This document shows, piece by piece, positions 23,200-34,725 of a stretch of 64,000 nucleotides of DNA. Under the pieces are notes generated by a model that did not search any database, was not told the DNA's origin, and saw only the letters and a program-made list of their open reading frames with translations. The stretch covers positions 6,152,551 through 6,216,550 of the forward strand of contig CAMZMU010000081.1 in NCBI GenBank assembly GCA_947311845.1, read 5' to 3'. The position numbers and the translations under genes were made by a program. Source of the stretch: Poa pratensis. Lineage: Eukaryota; Streptophyta; Magnoliopsida; Poales; Poaceae. Numbering within the stretch: the stretch's first letter is position 1; each line of letters begins with the position of its first letter.

Positions 23200-23416
23200 C
23201 CGCCAGGGCCGCCTAATTTGGGCGGCCCATCAACTTGTCCGTTTGAGCCATTGTAGCGGCGCGGAATGGAACGGACAGGCGGATTCCGTGTCCGCCTGGA
23301 TCCATAGAATGGGGGTGGGGGGCACCCAATAGTCTGCGGCGCGTTCGGACGACGCGAATAGCGTCCGTCCGGCGCTGCTATTGGACACAATTTGGACGTC
23401 GCGAGTGGAGATGCTC
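23200..23416. repeat. Fragment of a TIR element ending in a GAGCATCTCCACTCGC terminus
   Basis: Positions 23401-23416 are the reverse complement of GAGCATCTCCACTCGC. The neighbouring GTCCGGCGC, GACGTCCAAAT and GGGCGGCC words match the composition of the TIR element at 39452-40990. Only one end is recognisable. The stretch separates the BED gene from the DUF1618 gene. Confidence 0.45.
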
Positions 23417-23654
23417 TAAGAAAGTAGTAGGATTGGTTAATGCACATGGAGCGGTTTGCAAATATGCTGGATTTTTCACATTTTACAAATGGACGCTCGC
23501 TTATTTAACATTCAAAAAATTCATGGAAAAGTGGTGACGTATCGTAGGTCTGAATAACAAGACAGCTGCACAGTGCACAGCGCCTCGGGACGACCAAACG
23601 GCAGTTCAAACCTCTCGCTTTTTGCACAAAGGGCTATGGTCGCGCGGCAGTCTC

Positions 23655-23662
23655 CCTATAAA
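23655..23662 (+). promoter_or_regulatory. Possible TATA box of the DUF1618 gene
   Basis: CCTATAAA lies about 265 bp upstream of the ATG at 23925, after a segment shared with the upstream region of the copy at 45032. The distance allows a leader of about 230 bases. The call rests on sequence and position only. Confidence 0.35.
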
Positions 23663-23924
23663 GAAACTTCTGTTTCATAGACTAGTCCCAGTACACCGCC
23701 CTGCCTGACCTCTGGGTCCACCGTACTCTCTACAAGCGAGTAGCCAGTGGAACAGGACCACGCACGCTGCTTTCGGCGTCCAGTCTGCCACCCCCTTGCC
23801 CTCGGTATCATCTGTGCTGTGCACACCCAGTCCACATGAACCGGACTTGCCAGGCCAGGACGAACAGAGCAGCAAACCCCTCTCCTCTCCGCTCGCCGCC
23901 CACCAACTCCGGCGCTCAACCGCC

Positions 23925-25788
23925 ATGTCGCTCCGCCGCCTCCTAGGCTTCTCCCCCGCCGCCTCCGGCCTCCTCCGCTGCTCCCTCTCCACGGCCGCCT
24001 CGGACTCTCCTGGGGGCAGGTCGTGGTACATGCTCGAGAAGACGACGATGGCCGCGGGGTCGGCGACGGTCCCGTCCGTGCGCATCGTTGACCCTCCGCG
24101 CGTCTCCGAGCTGTACATGCCCGAGAACCTCTTCCATTGCGGCGGCCTCCCCGTGCCCGACCGCCAATCCGACGTCCTGCGAATGCTCTCCGGCCAGGCC
24201 GGCTCCGCCAGCCAGGACGGCCTCCTCCTCCTCAACTACCGCGACATCCGCATCATGGCCCCCATCGTCGGCATGGAGCACCGCGGCGACCAGTCCAGGG
24301 CCTTCCGGAAACCGACCGGCCTCCTCGCCGACCCCGACCAGATCCCCGACATGGCGCACTTCGTCTTCAACCCTCTCACCCGCGAGATATCATCCCGTCT
24401 CCCGGACGTCCGCGGCCCGGTGAAGATCAGCTGCGGCTTCGAAGGGGGCCTCCTCACCCAGGCCGATGCCGGGAGCGGGCCACCGGACAGGTACGCCGTG
24501 GCCAAGCTGGATGGGCACGCCATGCTACGGTTTCTCTCGGAAACAGGGGAGTGGGAAACCGTGCAGGGCTCCCCGTGCCAGCTCCCTGCTGAGGGGCGGC
24601 GGTTCTCGCCGGACCAGGAGGTGCTGGCCTTCGGCGGCCGGCTGTGGTGGGTGGATGTGACCTGGGGCGCCATCTGCGCCGACCCGTTCAGCGACCGGCC
24701 GGAGCCACACTTCGTGGAGCTGCCCAGCGGCAGCGTTCTGCCTGCAGACGCAACCAAGCAAGCGATCCAAAGCTCAATCTTTCTGACTGACGCTGACGGC
24801 AAGGGCGTCTTGTCAATGCGAATGCCGAACGCGTGCCGGCGCGTGGGGGTCAGCGGGGGCTGCCTGCGGTACGTTGAGGTGTCTCTGAAGGAGCCCTTCA
24901 TGCTCAGCTCCTTCACGCTCGACGGCAGCCACAGCGGCTGGATGCTGGAGCACCGGGTGGCGCTCAGCCGGCTCTTGGTGAATGGACCTTACCCGTGGCT
25001 TCCCCTTCAAGGGGAGAACAGGCCGCGGATTGGCGTTCTTGACCCGTACGAAGCCAATGTGGTGCACCTCGTCGTCGGCAAGAACATCGTTGTCGTGGAC
25101 ATGCACAAGGGGGAGGTCACTGACCATGTTCCCTATAAAGGCGACGTCTGCATTTTACCATGTGTGGTTTCACCCTGGCTTCCAACAACGAAGATCCCTT
25201 CCACTGGTAAGTCACTCAATTGCTCGTTTATCTGCTTGCTGGGATCTGTTCATCATATTGTGTGCGCATAGTCAGATTGAGCATCTTTTGTAATCTGTAT
25301 AGGCCAACCATTAGTTAATAGCTAGTGCTGTACTAGCACACTTCTGAAATTATACATTTCTTCTATAGATGAGCAATATCTGGAATTATTTATCCATCCT
25401 TGTTTGGCAGCAATTAGAAATTAGGATGGAGAAAAGGAAGTATCAATTTTATCTAGAACACAATAATCAATGTGTCAAACGTTGATGCATCCCTTTCTCT
25501 TCCTGGGTTAAAATGTTCCAAGTATTTATACATCTAGTTCTGAACTCTAAACCATGTCCTCTTCCCAAAGATGGTTGAGTACTTGGCCCAGACAATTGAA
25601 GATCCTTTTGTTGTGCATTAGTATGGTGACTTTTGTTCAAATCTTGTATTTTGATCAAAGTAATTTCTCTGCGGTTCAAATTCTCGTACATTGATCAAAT
25701 CAATTTCTTTTCAGGAAAGAAAGACGTCACAAAAAAGAATACATTGGCAGATGTTCTGGTTTGTTCAGATAGATTCCAGAAGAAATGA
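23925..25788 (+). CDS. DUF1618 domain protein, intact copy (two exons)
   Basis: Exons 23925-25206 and 25715-25788 give 451 residues. Donor ACTG|GTAAGT and acceptor TTTTCAG|GAAAG join within a Gly codon, and the second exon adds KKDVTKKNTLADVLVCSDRF before TGA. The ATG at 23925 is in a CGCCATG context and is conserved in the paralogs. Residues about 235-370 carry the DUF1618 pattern (LWWVDVTWGAICADPFSDRP, ELPSGSVLP, CLRYVEVS). The Arg/Ser-rich start (MSLRRLLGFSPAASGLLRCS) looks like a possible mitochondrial presequence; this is inference. DUF1618 proteins are a large grass family of unknown function. Neighbours at 32382 and 45032 are duplicates in decay. I see no lesion in this copy. Confidence 0.85.
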
Positions 25789-28207
25789 GGTACCAAGCTA
25801 CATGTATCTGTTGGATAGTGCCTAGTGCTTATTTATTGACCCATTCTGGCTAAAGGACATACATTTACATGTTCTTACATGTTTAGGTTGCTTTATTCTT
25901 CCTACATATATACCCAACATATCAGTTTGTTTAAGACTTGCACAAAAGCTTGGTCTCACATTTCTCCCCTGATTACTATGTATTGCGCGATATTGTTTTA
26001 TCCAAATAACTTTGTCTTTGCTTGATTTTAAGTTGGCGTTTTGGTGGTGAATATTATTTTGGGGACTCAGAATAGTTAAAGAATTTTATTTAAGTATTGT
26101 TGCCACACACTGTCATTTGTTAAACAAATTATCAATTTCGCAGTACTGTCTTTTAGCAAACAATAGACGGTGCTGCTGTAAACACTCAATTGGTGTCTGT
26201 TTTAGCATTGTCCTTTAGTCCAGGTGTATAAGTTTTTTCTTAAGTAGCAGGCATGAATAAGTGCAAAACTTCATTTAGGCAAGGCATCATGCAGTAATGT
26301 AAAAGCCTCAAGTATGTATATTGTATAGCATTGTCATCACTATGACTTGTATTTCGTTTTGATCAAATATTGTCATCGGTCAAGCCCGAAATTCAAGCAT
26401 GCTACTTCAACAAGCTAACACGGTGTCATTTTCTCTTTCAATCATGACATGGATAGCTAATGAACATCTATCCATATGCCATGGATAGCTCAATTTATTT
26501 CTCTTTTTTGTGCATCAATTTTTGTTTTGCTCAAATCCACCTCCTCCCTGCATTTTTGTTTGACATGTCACTGGAATCTTTTTTTCACTAACGTCTCTTA
26601 TTATGTTTTCCAGGTTTCTTAAGACTAACAGATGGAGGTGCTCCCATGATTTAGGAAGCTGATGCTGGTTGTTCGTTGAAGTCTCATTTTGCTGACAATC
26701 TGTAGGACATTGGGTGTTTTAAGAATTTGGTCACATTCTGCGGATAAACTTCAGCTGTTTGGCTTTGTTGTAGTCTGTGGAACTATCTTGTTTCGGTGAT
26801 AATGTTCTGAGCTGTTTGTTTGCAGTTCAAGCTAAAACACTCCAGTAGATTTACTCAATTAAGAGCAGCATGTAGTGGCCATCGTCCAATGCTATGTTGA
26901 TTTGCAAAGACACTGCGCTCACCTGAAAAGTTCAATCTATCCCACATGTTTAACTTTACTATGAAAAATACTACTGTGATGAATTGATGATTTTTTTCCC
27001 AATTCAGCTGTATTAACCGTTGAAACTATGAAAGAACTAGAGAAGGAAACATCCTATTGCTCTTTTTAGTTAAGGTATGCAAATATCACTATGCAGTTAT
27101 TGACGACAAGATGTATCTCACATCTTTGTGATAAATCACATAGAATCAACTTTGATGTGCAAATTATTTACATAAAGAAACATCTACATGTGAATTTTGT
27201 TCTTATACTACAATAATCTCAGTGGTAGCCCCTTACCAGTTTTTAGGGTTGGCCCAAATTTCTCAGCTCCTAAATAATGCATCCATCTCTAGCAGGAGCC
27301 TTTATCATCTTCAGTGGTAGCCCCTAACCAGTTTTCTTTGCATACAATCACCAGAAGGCACAAAACCCTTTCACTTATTTATCTATTCCAGGAAACTTCT
27401 TGACCCCATAAAATTATAGGGAATGTTTCAAACAAGAACAAAAATACTTGCAAAGGAGGCGATTGAGGGGGGCCAGCGCGCCGTCACACACATTACTTGC
27501 CTCCTGTCATGCCTAAGTGGTGCGTGGGCCCGACGAAGGGCCACCGCCTTAAGACAATGCTCTATGTTGAGTACTTAATTTTTTGACATGGGTGTGTGGT
27601 TTTATGGACATGATGCTTATATAGATGTTGTCATAATTATCAACCATGATGTTTGCCCCTATGAACAAATCATTACTCATATATATACTTTATATTTTGT
27701 ATAGCCGTGTTTATAAGAGATAGGTCAAGTGAAACCATAAACTCCGGTCAAATTTCTCCATAGGGAACACATTATACTTTGCTCTACATTTTATTGTATT
27801 CATTGTTTTTATTAAATTAGAAAATACAAACTTATTTATTATATTATATATCACCTTATCTAGTACAATAGTTGTACTTGGCAACTGCGCCAGTATCGTT
27901 GGGGACATCAATATACCTTTAGTTTTATATACACACATGCTTGATAGTTTAGATATTCACTACGTTCCGCCATGTTTGATATAACCTGAGTCACCACGCC
28001 TTGTCCGAATTACCAACCGACATCAACTCTTTTTCTGACGCTGTTGTGAGGAAGGTATATCGATCTCCATGTGTTTTGTAATGTTTATAAAAAAACTACA
28101 CAAAAATTATGGGTTCTTCTTATCTTGTTGTTATGTGTACCAACACTGCAAGTTGTGTGACTTCGCTAATATGCCAAGTACTCTGTTTATCACTAGTCCT
28201 ATTACCT
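25789..28207. other. 3' flank of the intact DUF1618 gene
   Basis: AT-rich DNA without a supported gene. 25789-27000 is homologous to the flank of the second copy (about 36540-37560), for example TGTCATTTGTTAAACAAA and CTAACAGATGG(A)GGTGCTC in both, so it belongs to the duplicated segment and may include 3' untranslated sequence. A word TCAGTGGTAGCCCCT occurs twice near 27220 and 27313. 27480-27550 is a short GC-rich island. Confidence 0.5.
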
Positions 28208-28215
28208 CGCTTGAG

Positions 28216-28802
28216 TAAGGATGACAATTTTACCCATGGGTATGGGTCACCCAACCCATATCCTTACCCATAGGGGTAGCGTATGGGCACAGTTTTGTAC
28301 CCATGGGTAGCACCCATATCCTACCCATTAAGTCATGGGTAGGTCATGGGATAGTCATGTACCCACGGGTACAAACACTACCCATTTTGACCTGAAGACA
28401 GGGAGTAGGGTGCACCCTCGACTTCTTGATCCACCATCCCTCCTCATTACGCCACCACCGCAAGGGATGAAGTCGGAAACTACCGGTAACATCCATCTCC
28501 CCCTTCTATATCCACTCATTCGTCTGTTTCTTTAGCGCTGGTGGGTCAGCGACAAGTAGGAGCATGACAGCCAAACAACATGCTAGTAGAGAGTAGATGA
28601 ACATGGTTATGATGCCGCGCATGATAGGCTGCAACATATTGTGTAGTATTGATCTACCCAGTGGGTAAGGGTATCCAACGGGAATGGGTGCGGGTAAAAC
28701 TTTATACCCATGAGTACGGGTATTGATACGATTTTATTACCACGAGCTATAAGGGTATGGGTATGGGTATGGTATTGGTCTATCTACCCATTGCCATAAT
28801 TA
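28216..28802. mobile_element. hAT-like non-autonomous element rich in ACCCATGGGTA words
   Basis: The left end TAAGGATGACAATTTTACCC and the right end (reverse complement TAATTATGGCAATGGG) are imperfect inverted repeats of the hAT type. Near-matching 8-bp flanks, CGCTTGAG (28208-28215) and CTCTTGAC (28803-28810), could be an aged target duplication. Many copies of TACCCATGGGTA, ACCCATA and GGGTATGGG fill both subterminal regions. No transposase frame is present. The two mismatches in the flanks lower certainty. Confidence 0.5.
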
Positions 28803-29879
28803 CTCTTGACCTTACTATTGAATTGTTTAAAATAAGTCATGATTTGATTAATTTAATATCTAAGGATAAATTTAGAGGTACTAGCAATGCATGAGTAAGC
28901 TAGACATGCAAAAAATGAAAAATGTCGAATATCATGTTATAAAACCTAGGTTAGTTGCTTATCAGAGCTAAGAGTGGCTTTTATCTTTGTCTGATGGTAG
29001 TATTTAGTTTTGGAAAATTACACCCTCTTTAAATGTACCAAAGTAAAGTAAAACTGAAAGTAAAAGGAGAGCAAGCTATGGACGTTATAGGAGAGTTTGA
29101 AATCACCAGTAGCATACATTATAATTTTGTATGATCATATTCTTTCTAATTGTATATTGTGTGTGGGTGGATCACCACATAAAGATGTTCCCGAAACCTC
29201 GTTCACACACCATGCACAATCACCACTGGCTGCCGCCGGAGTACGCTAGTAATTAAGGGTCTCCTTGTAGATGTGGAGTAACCACTTGGATCTCCGTTAT
29301 TCTATTGTTGATGGTAAACAAATTAAAGGTGCAGTTTTTGTCACAATCTGCGTGTTGCACCAACAATAAAATCCTTTATTTACACAAGGCAAATACTATG
29401 CAGTCGACGTTCGCATAATATACTGTAATATTAAAACACAACACATCCACTCATACAGTTCATGAAATACTATGGTTTATCCATAACCTAGACTAAACTA
29501 TTTGAACATGGGCTCACAAGACATCATCGGAATAATCATATGAATTATGGATGATTAAAGTAATACATGTAAAAATCCAGAAATAGTGGAATTATAACAA
29601 GATGAATGAAGGGATCGATGGCTACGATGTACATGAGATGATGATGTTGATGGAGATTGATGTCGTGGCCTCAGTGTCCCAACTCTTCTCTTCCTCGCAT
29701 ATGTATGGTATGGTGGTTTTAGAACTATGGAGATGGAGGTGGCATGGCGGCAGAGATTTGGCGTGACGAAGATGATGGGCGATAGAGAGAGGCGACGCCA
29801 GGGGATTGTATAGCTGGTATCTCCTTGTCTCGGGCCCTGACGGTATCCCGTCGTCAGTCCAACTTCGAGGACAAGCAAG
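28803..29879. other. AT-rich intergenic DNA with degenerate LTR-like sequence
   Basis: 29399-29470 holds ATGCAGTCGACGTTCGCA, also present in the solo LTR at about 4860, and 29620-29680 shares GATGTTGATGGAGA words with it. This suggests an old, diverged Gypsy LTR remnant. ORFs on the minus strand here (29555-30056) show no recognisable protein. Confidence 0.35.
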
Positions 29880-30262
29880 GGGGAGACCAAATGGAAGGAA
29901 ATTGTCAAATAAAAAGGTCAATAAAATGGCCGAGGGGGCATGAGCATGAGAGAGAAGATCGACGAGTTGATGAACACAAAGAAAGGAGATGGGCGGTTCA
30001 AGATTTAGCACCGAAAATGGAGTTGTCCGAGAAGAATCAACAAGAGAAGATTGCAAGGTGGCTATAAGTAAAAGAAAATGAGGACAAGAAGTTGACCATG
30101 GAGAAATGTAAGGCTGACTTTGAGTATAGGATTCTTCTCGAGGAGAACCGGATGAGGCAAGAAATTATACCCGAGGAAAAACTGCTCATGATCATGGATC
30201 CAAATGGCATTGATGAGAGGCGGGAGAGTATCAGGAGATTAGACGGGCGGAAATCTTGAATG
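29880..30262 (+). pseudogene. Degenerate fragment resembling a NAM-associated C-terminal region
   Basis: The plus frames read MELSEKNQQEKIARWL, then after a stop KENEDKKLTMEKCKADFEYR, LLEENRMRQEIIPEEK and MDPNGIDERRESIR. The charged, helical pattern with a terminal MDPxGxDERxR block is like the NAM-associated domain proteins that are common near PIF/Harbinger transposons. Stops at about 30065 and 30258 break it. No start is evident. The identification is by pattern only. Confidence 0.35.
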
Positions 30263-31706
30263 CGGGAATGTGGGCCGCCAGCGGCATGATGGGAGGAGGA
30301 GGTTCGACCCGCTTTGGGGAGGGGTAGTGTTGAGGGCGGCGACGATGGCAATAGAGCCGTTGAGTGATGACCTTGGAGGCCAACTACATTTTTTTTGTCG
30401 TGAACTTCTTCTATGTTTGATCTTGGTTTTGGAACTGTGTTTTAATTATATTTCAATGTTTAGGATTATGCATCTCAATTGCGACTACATTGTTTAATGT
30501 GAGTGGCGAAATTTTTGATCATATGTGTGCCGATTCGGATGTCTAGTATGCAGGGCGTGTTCGGAAGTGGTCCGACTCCCAGCTTCGCGGTGCTCCGGCC
30601 CGGAGCAGCACCGAACATGCCAGATCCACGGAGCCAGATTCCTGGAGCGGGACGGTTTGGCTGTACAAATCGCGGAGCACCACTTCCGGCGATCCGCGGA
30701 GCACCCAACCGCGGAGCAGCGTGTATTTACGACGATACTGCCACCGCCAAGTGAAAAACTGTTCGTTCCTTTATAATTTTCTCCCGAGCGAGCCAACCTG
30801 GTCTTCTTTCTCAGAGCGGTGATCTTTTCTCCCCTCGGCCGCGTGACCTAGCCGCCGCTGCCGACGCCTCCCCCGACTCCGGCCGACCTCCAGACCCGCC
30901 GGCGGCTCCCGTCCGTGTAAGGAGGCTCCCGTCCGTCCGCCGCCGAACGAGTCAACATCCCGAGCGAGACCATCCCCTGTCCCGTCCCCATGACCAGCAC
31001 GCCGCCATAACCCTAGCCGATGGGCAGGGATCCCTCTGCGCCATCTTCCTCGACTCCGGTCGCCACGCCGACCCTGGACTGAGAAGCTCCCATGGCTTGC
31101 TGCTCCGCGCCCCCACCAGCTTCCAGATCGATGCCCGGCCCACGAGCTCGGCTCCTCCAGCAGGTCGTCCGGCCGCCGCGTCCTCGACGTCCTCCGGCTA
31201 CAGATCCGGCCGCCGCTGCCTTGACCACCAGTAGAGCACCATCTCCGCCCTGAGGAGATTCCCGAGCTCATCGCCCCGCACCGCACCGCACTCCGTTCCG
31301 AACGATTTTTTTTCTTTTTTCTTGAGGAGACGTTGCGAACTAGCTGAAATGGCCGGAAAATCTCACAGGCCGAACTGGATTTCATATGGGCTAGCTTGGA
31401 CAGATGGGCTTCCAGCCCAACAAGAGTCGAAGAGAAACGAGGAGCAGCACCGAACGTTACCTGCTCCAGCAGCGACGTAGAATTGGGCAAACAGAAGCCG
31501 AATCGATGGATTTCGTGAAGCTGGCCCTTAATATGCACCAAGAAGCTCAAATAGATGGAAGATAAATTACGAGAGAGGCCCGTACTTTGTTGAGAGAGAG
31601 AGAGAGAACATGTGGCACATCATTTATTTTTTCATGAATCATAGAGCATTTTTACCCAAGGCAGAGCAAACGTGGGGGTAGATAATCAAATTAACCCTTT
31701 GCAAAT
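30263..31706. other. Intergenic DNA with GC-rich segments
   Basis: 30540-30770 is rich in GGAGCAGC and GCGGAGCACC words with inverted character (CAGGGCGTGTTCGG at 30550; CCGAACGTTACCTG at 31448-31461 in opposite sense), a hint of a TIR element without a matching TSD. 30840-31300 is GC-rich with open frames on the minus strand that I do not accept as a gene. A (GA)8 run lies at 31592-31607. Confidence 0.35.
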
Positions 31707-31709
31707 TTA

Positions 31710-32012
31710 GGGGTTGTTTGATTTAAAGGAACTTCATAGGATTCTTGTAGGAATTTATCCCATAGGAATTTTTCCTTTACTAGTGGTTTGATTCATAGGA
31801 TTAGTTCTTATAGGAATTTTTCCCATAGGAATTTTGTACTACTTCCTATAGGAATTCTAACATCCACTCCAACCTCTTTTTACAATTCCTTTGATGGAAT
31901 CAAACAAACTTTGCTACAAACCAAATCCTATAGGATTGGAATGTACATGACATATCAATCCTACATTTTTCCTATTCCTATGTCTTTCCTACCCTACAAA
32001 TCAAACAAGCCC
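31710..32012. mobile_element. Tourist-like (PIF/Harbinger) MITE
   Basis: A 303-bp element with ends GGGGTTGTTTGATTT and AAATCAAACAAGCCC, flanked by TTA on both sides (31707-31709, 32013-32015). The internal part repeats TATAGGAATT and CCCATAGGAATT words. No coding capacity. End sequences and the 3-bp TTA duplication are diagnostic of Tourist MITEs. Confidence 0.85.
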
Positions 32013-33719
32013 TTAAGCTCCTCCACCGTTCCGTCTACAAAAAGGAAAAATATACGCTCCAAAATTGAAAGTTCAAAAGTTTTCAGAAAGTGCGGAGATG
32101 CGAGAAGGAATCTCTTCGATGGGCAAGAAACTGGTGACGCAGCTTTGAAGGGACAGACTAGGCGCAGGGCTACGGGAACAGGATGGCCAATGGGCAAAAA
32201 CGACGCTCAGACTCGGTTGACCGACCAACCAGTTTCACTGACCTCTGGGCCCGCTGGCTTTCGGCACCCACTCCACCAGACCATAGTAGTATCTGACTAT
32301 CTGAGGTGCGCGCACCCAGTCCACATGAGCCGGACGAAGAGCAAAACCCCAACTCCGGATAGCTCTGGCAGCTAAATCACGATGCCGCTCCGCCGCCTCC
32401 TACGCTTCTTCCCTGTCGTCGCCTCCGGCCGCCTCAGCCGCTCCCTCTGCTCGGCCGCCTCGTATTCTTCTGACCGCTGATCGTGGTACATGCTCGGGAA
32501 GACGACGACGGCCTTGGGGTCGGCGACGGGCCCGTCCGTGGGCTTCGCCAACCCTCCGCGCATCTCCCATCTGTACATGCCCGAGCACCTCGTCGATTCC
32601 GGCGGCCTCCCCTTGCCCGACCCCGAAAGCGACGTCATTCGGCTCGCCGGCAGCCAGGCCTGCTCTGCCAGCCAGGACGGCTTCCTCCTCCTCAGAAACC
32701 AGGACATCCGCTTCACGGCCCCCATCATCGCCAAGCAGGGCGGCAACAAGTTGCGGCAGCCGCCGACTGGCCTCGCCGACCCCGACAACAACCCCGACAT
32801 GACGCACTACGTCTTCAACCCTTTCACTCGCGAGGTATCATCCCGTCTCCCGGAAATCCAAGGCCCGAAGAAGATCTTGGGCGGCTTCCACCTGGGCATC
32901 CTCACCCAATCCGACGGAGAGCGCGGGACACCGGACAGGTACGCCATGGCAGAGCTAGAGGGACACCTGATGCTTCGGTTTCTGTCGGAAACAGGGGAGT
33001 GGGAAATCGTGCAGTGCTCCCCGTGCCAACTCCCAGCCCCGGCTGCTCCGCGGCGATTCGAGACAAGCCAGGAAGTTGTGGCCTTCAGGGGCCACCTGTG
33101 GTGGGTGGACGTGACCTGGGCGCCGTCGCCGCGGACCCATTCAGCGAACGGCCGGAGCTCCACTTCGCCGAGCTGCCGAGCGGCAGCGTGCTGCCTGCAG
33201 ACGCCCACGACGAAGCATTCCGCCGAGGGAGCCAGCTGCCTGACGCTGAGGGCAATGTGTTGTGGATGCAGGCGCCGGCCATGTACCGTCGGGTGGGGGT
33301 CAGCGGGGGCTGGCTGCGCTACGTCGAGGTGTCTGAGGAGGAGCCGTTCGTTCTCAGCTCCTTCGCGCTCGACGGCAGAGGATGGAAGCTGGTGCACCGG
33401 GTGGCGCTCACCCCGCTCTGGGCGGATGGAGCTTACCCGTGGCTACCATTGCAGGGGGAGACCATGTTGGGTTTCGCCCACTTGATCGATCACATAAAGT
33501 TAGGCGAACACACGCACGCAAAAAACTTGTGGCCAGGGGTGCGTGTCGCACCCTCTAAATCTCCTCTTTATTTCTGTTTTCTCGGTACAACTCGATACAA
33601 AACCACGCACACACCCATGTATATATACATGGACCATCGAAGCAAACCAACCTAGTCGTAGTTAGAAACCTTGTCTAACCTGACACGGACACACAGTCCT
33701 AAACCAACTAGTACTAGTA

Positions 33720-33842
33720 CTCCCTCCGTTCCAAATTAATTGACTTCCATTTGTCCAAATGTGGATGTATTTATACTTGTAACATGTCTAAATACATCCA
33801 CATGTGGACAAATGGAAGTCAATTAATTTGGAACGGAGAGAG
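33720..33842. mobile_element. Stowaway MITE nested in the 3' LTR
   Basis: A 123-bp foldback element with ends CTCCCTCCGTTCC and GGAACGGAGAGAG, flanked by TA (33718-33719, 33843-33844). The partner LTR at 34728-35113 lacks it and shows the empty site CTAGTAGAAGC, which proves insertion after the LTR element. It is nearly self-complementary throughout. One base in the right terminus departs from the left. Confidence 0.93.
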
Positions 33843-33975
33843 TAGAAGCTAAACAACACACTACTACTTCGACACGGTTTGCTACTGAGCTGCTATGACT
33901 CACGTATAGCAAAACTTGCCTAATTAACTCAACATAATTAGACTCAAACTCATTAAGGCAAGATTATTGCTAACA

Positions 33976-33993
33976 ATCTCCCCCTAATCTTGA
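33976..33993 (-). promoter_or_regulatory. Polypurine tract of the non-autonomous LTR element
   Basis: The minus strand reads AGATTAGGGGGAGAT directly before the 3' LTR start TGTTAGCAA. A G-rich purine tract at this place primes plus-strand DNA synthesis. Confidence 0.8.
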
Positions 33994-34710
33994 CTTGTCG
34001 TCTCCTCGTACTCCTCCTTGCCTTGTCTCGCCACAGCATCACGCCACATCTTGATCGTCATGTCCGTACATTAAGTATGACCACGCAGGAAGCATGCAGT
34101 GCACCTTTGCTCTGCTATGCTTTGCCACCGCCATTGATCGGCCTCCCGCACTCGGTTCGCACATCAGTGCCACCGCTATTGCGGTCCTCACACTCGGTTC
34201 GCACCATACTCCTCTTGTACTTGCATCCAGTAGCTTCTCCTTCTACTATCCGCACACCTCCTCGCTTTACGGTAGCATACTACCACCGTCCGCCTTCGGA
34301 ACACCGAACCCACGCTGGCCGCAACCAGGACGCTCCACGAGGACATGGACATAACTCACGGAACACCGTGCACACCTCAACCATGACGCGCTTCAACTGC
34401 AACGAGCCCTCACATAGACGAGCACTTGGACACAACCACGACTCACAGACACGACGACGACTCAACGTGCCAACTCGCACGATCATGACTCTCGGACTCA
34501 ACTCCCCCGAAGACGAACTTGACGAGACTTCCGACGCCGCACCTCGGCACCACCGCTCCATCAACGATCATCCACCTCCAGTCCTCCACCAGCCTGCCGA
34601 CGACAGCCCTATGCCGTCTCCTCCGTGTCGCTCCGCCGAACGACGATCGCCCGCCCTGAGGCGCTAGTCGGGTCGCCTCCCCGGGGCAAGCGTGGCTTCA
34701 AAACTTCGAC

Positions 34711-34725
34711 CTTGCTCTGATACCA
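34711..34725 (-). promoter_or_regulatory. Primer-binding site, initiator tRNA-Met type
   Basis: On the minus strand TGGTATCAGAGCAAG begins two bases after the end of the 5' LTR. TGGTATCAGAGC is the classic complement of the plant initiator tRNA-Met 3' end. Confidence 0.9.

Noticed and set aside
30550..31461. hAT-like element with CAGG...GTTCGG ends
   Set aside because: The ends are weakly similar and the flanking bases (CTAGTATG versus CTCCAGCA) show no duplication.
30771..31550. 259-codon minus-strand ORF
   Set aside because: It lacks a convincing ATG at its head, lies in GC-rich DNA with overlapping frames on the same strand, and is Arg/Gly/Ser-rich without any recognisable motif.
33990..34667. 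225-codon plus-strand ORF inside the non-autonomous LTR element
   Set aside because: It is antisense to the element, has His/Ser/Pro/Arg-rich composition and shows no gag or pol pattern.
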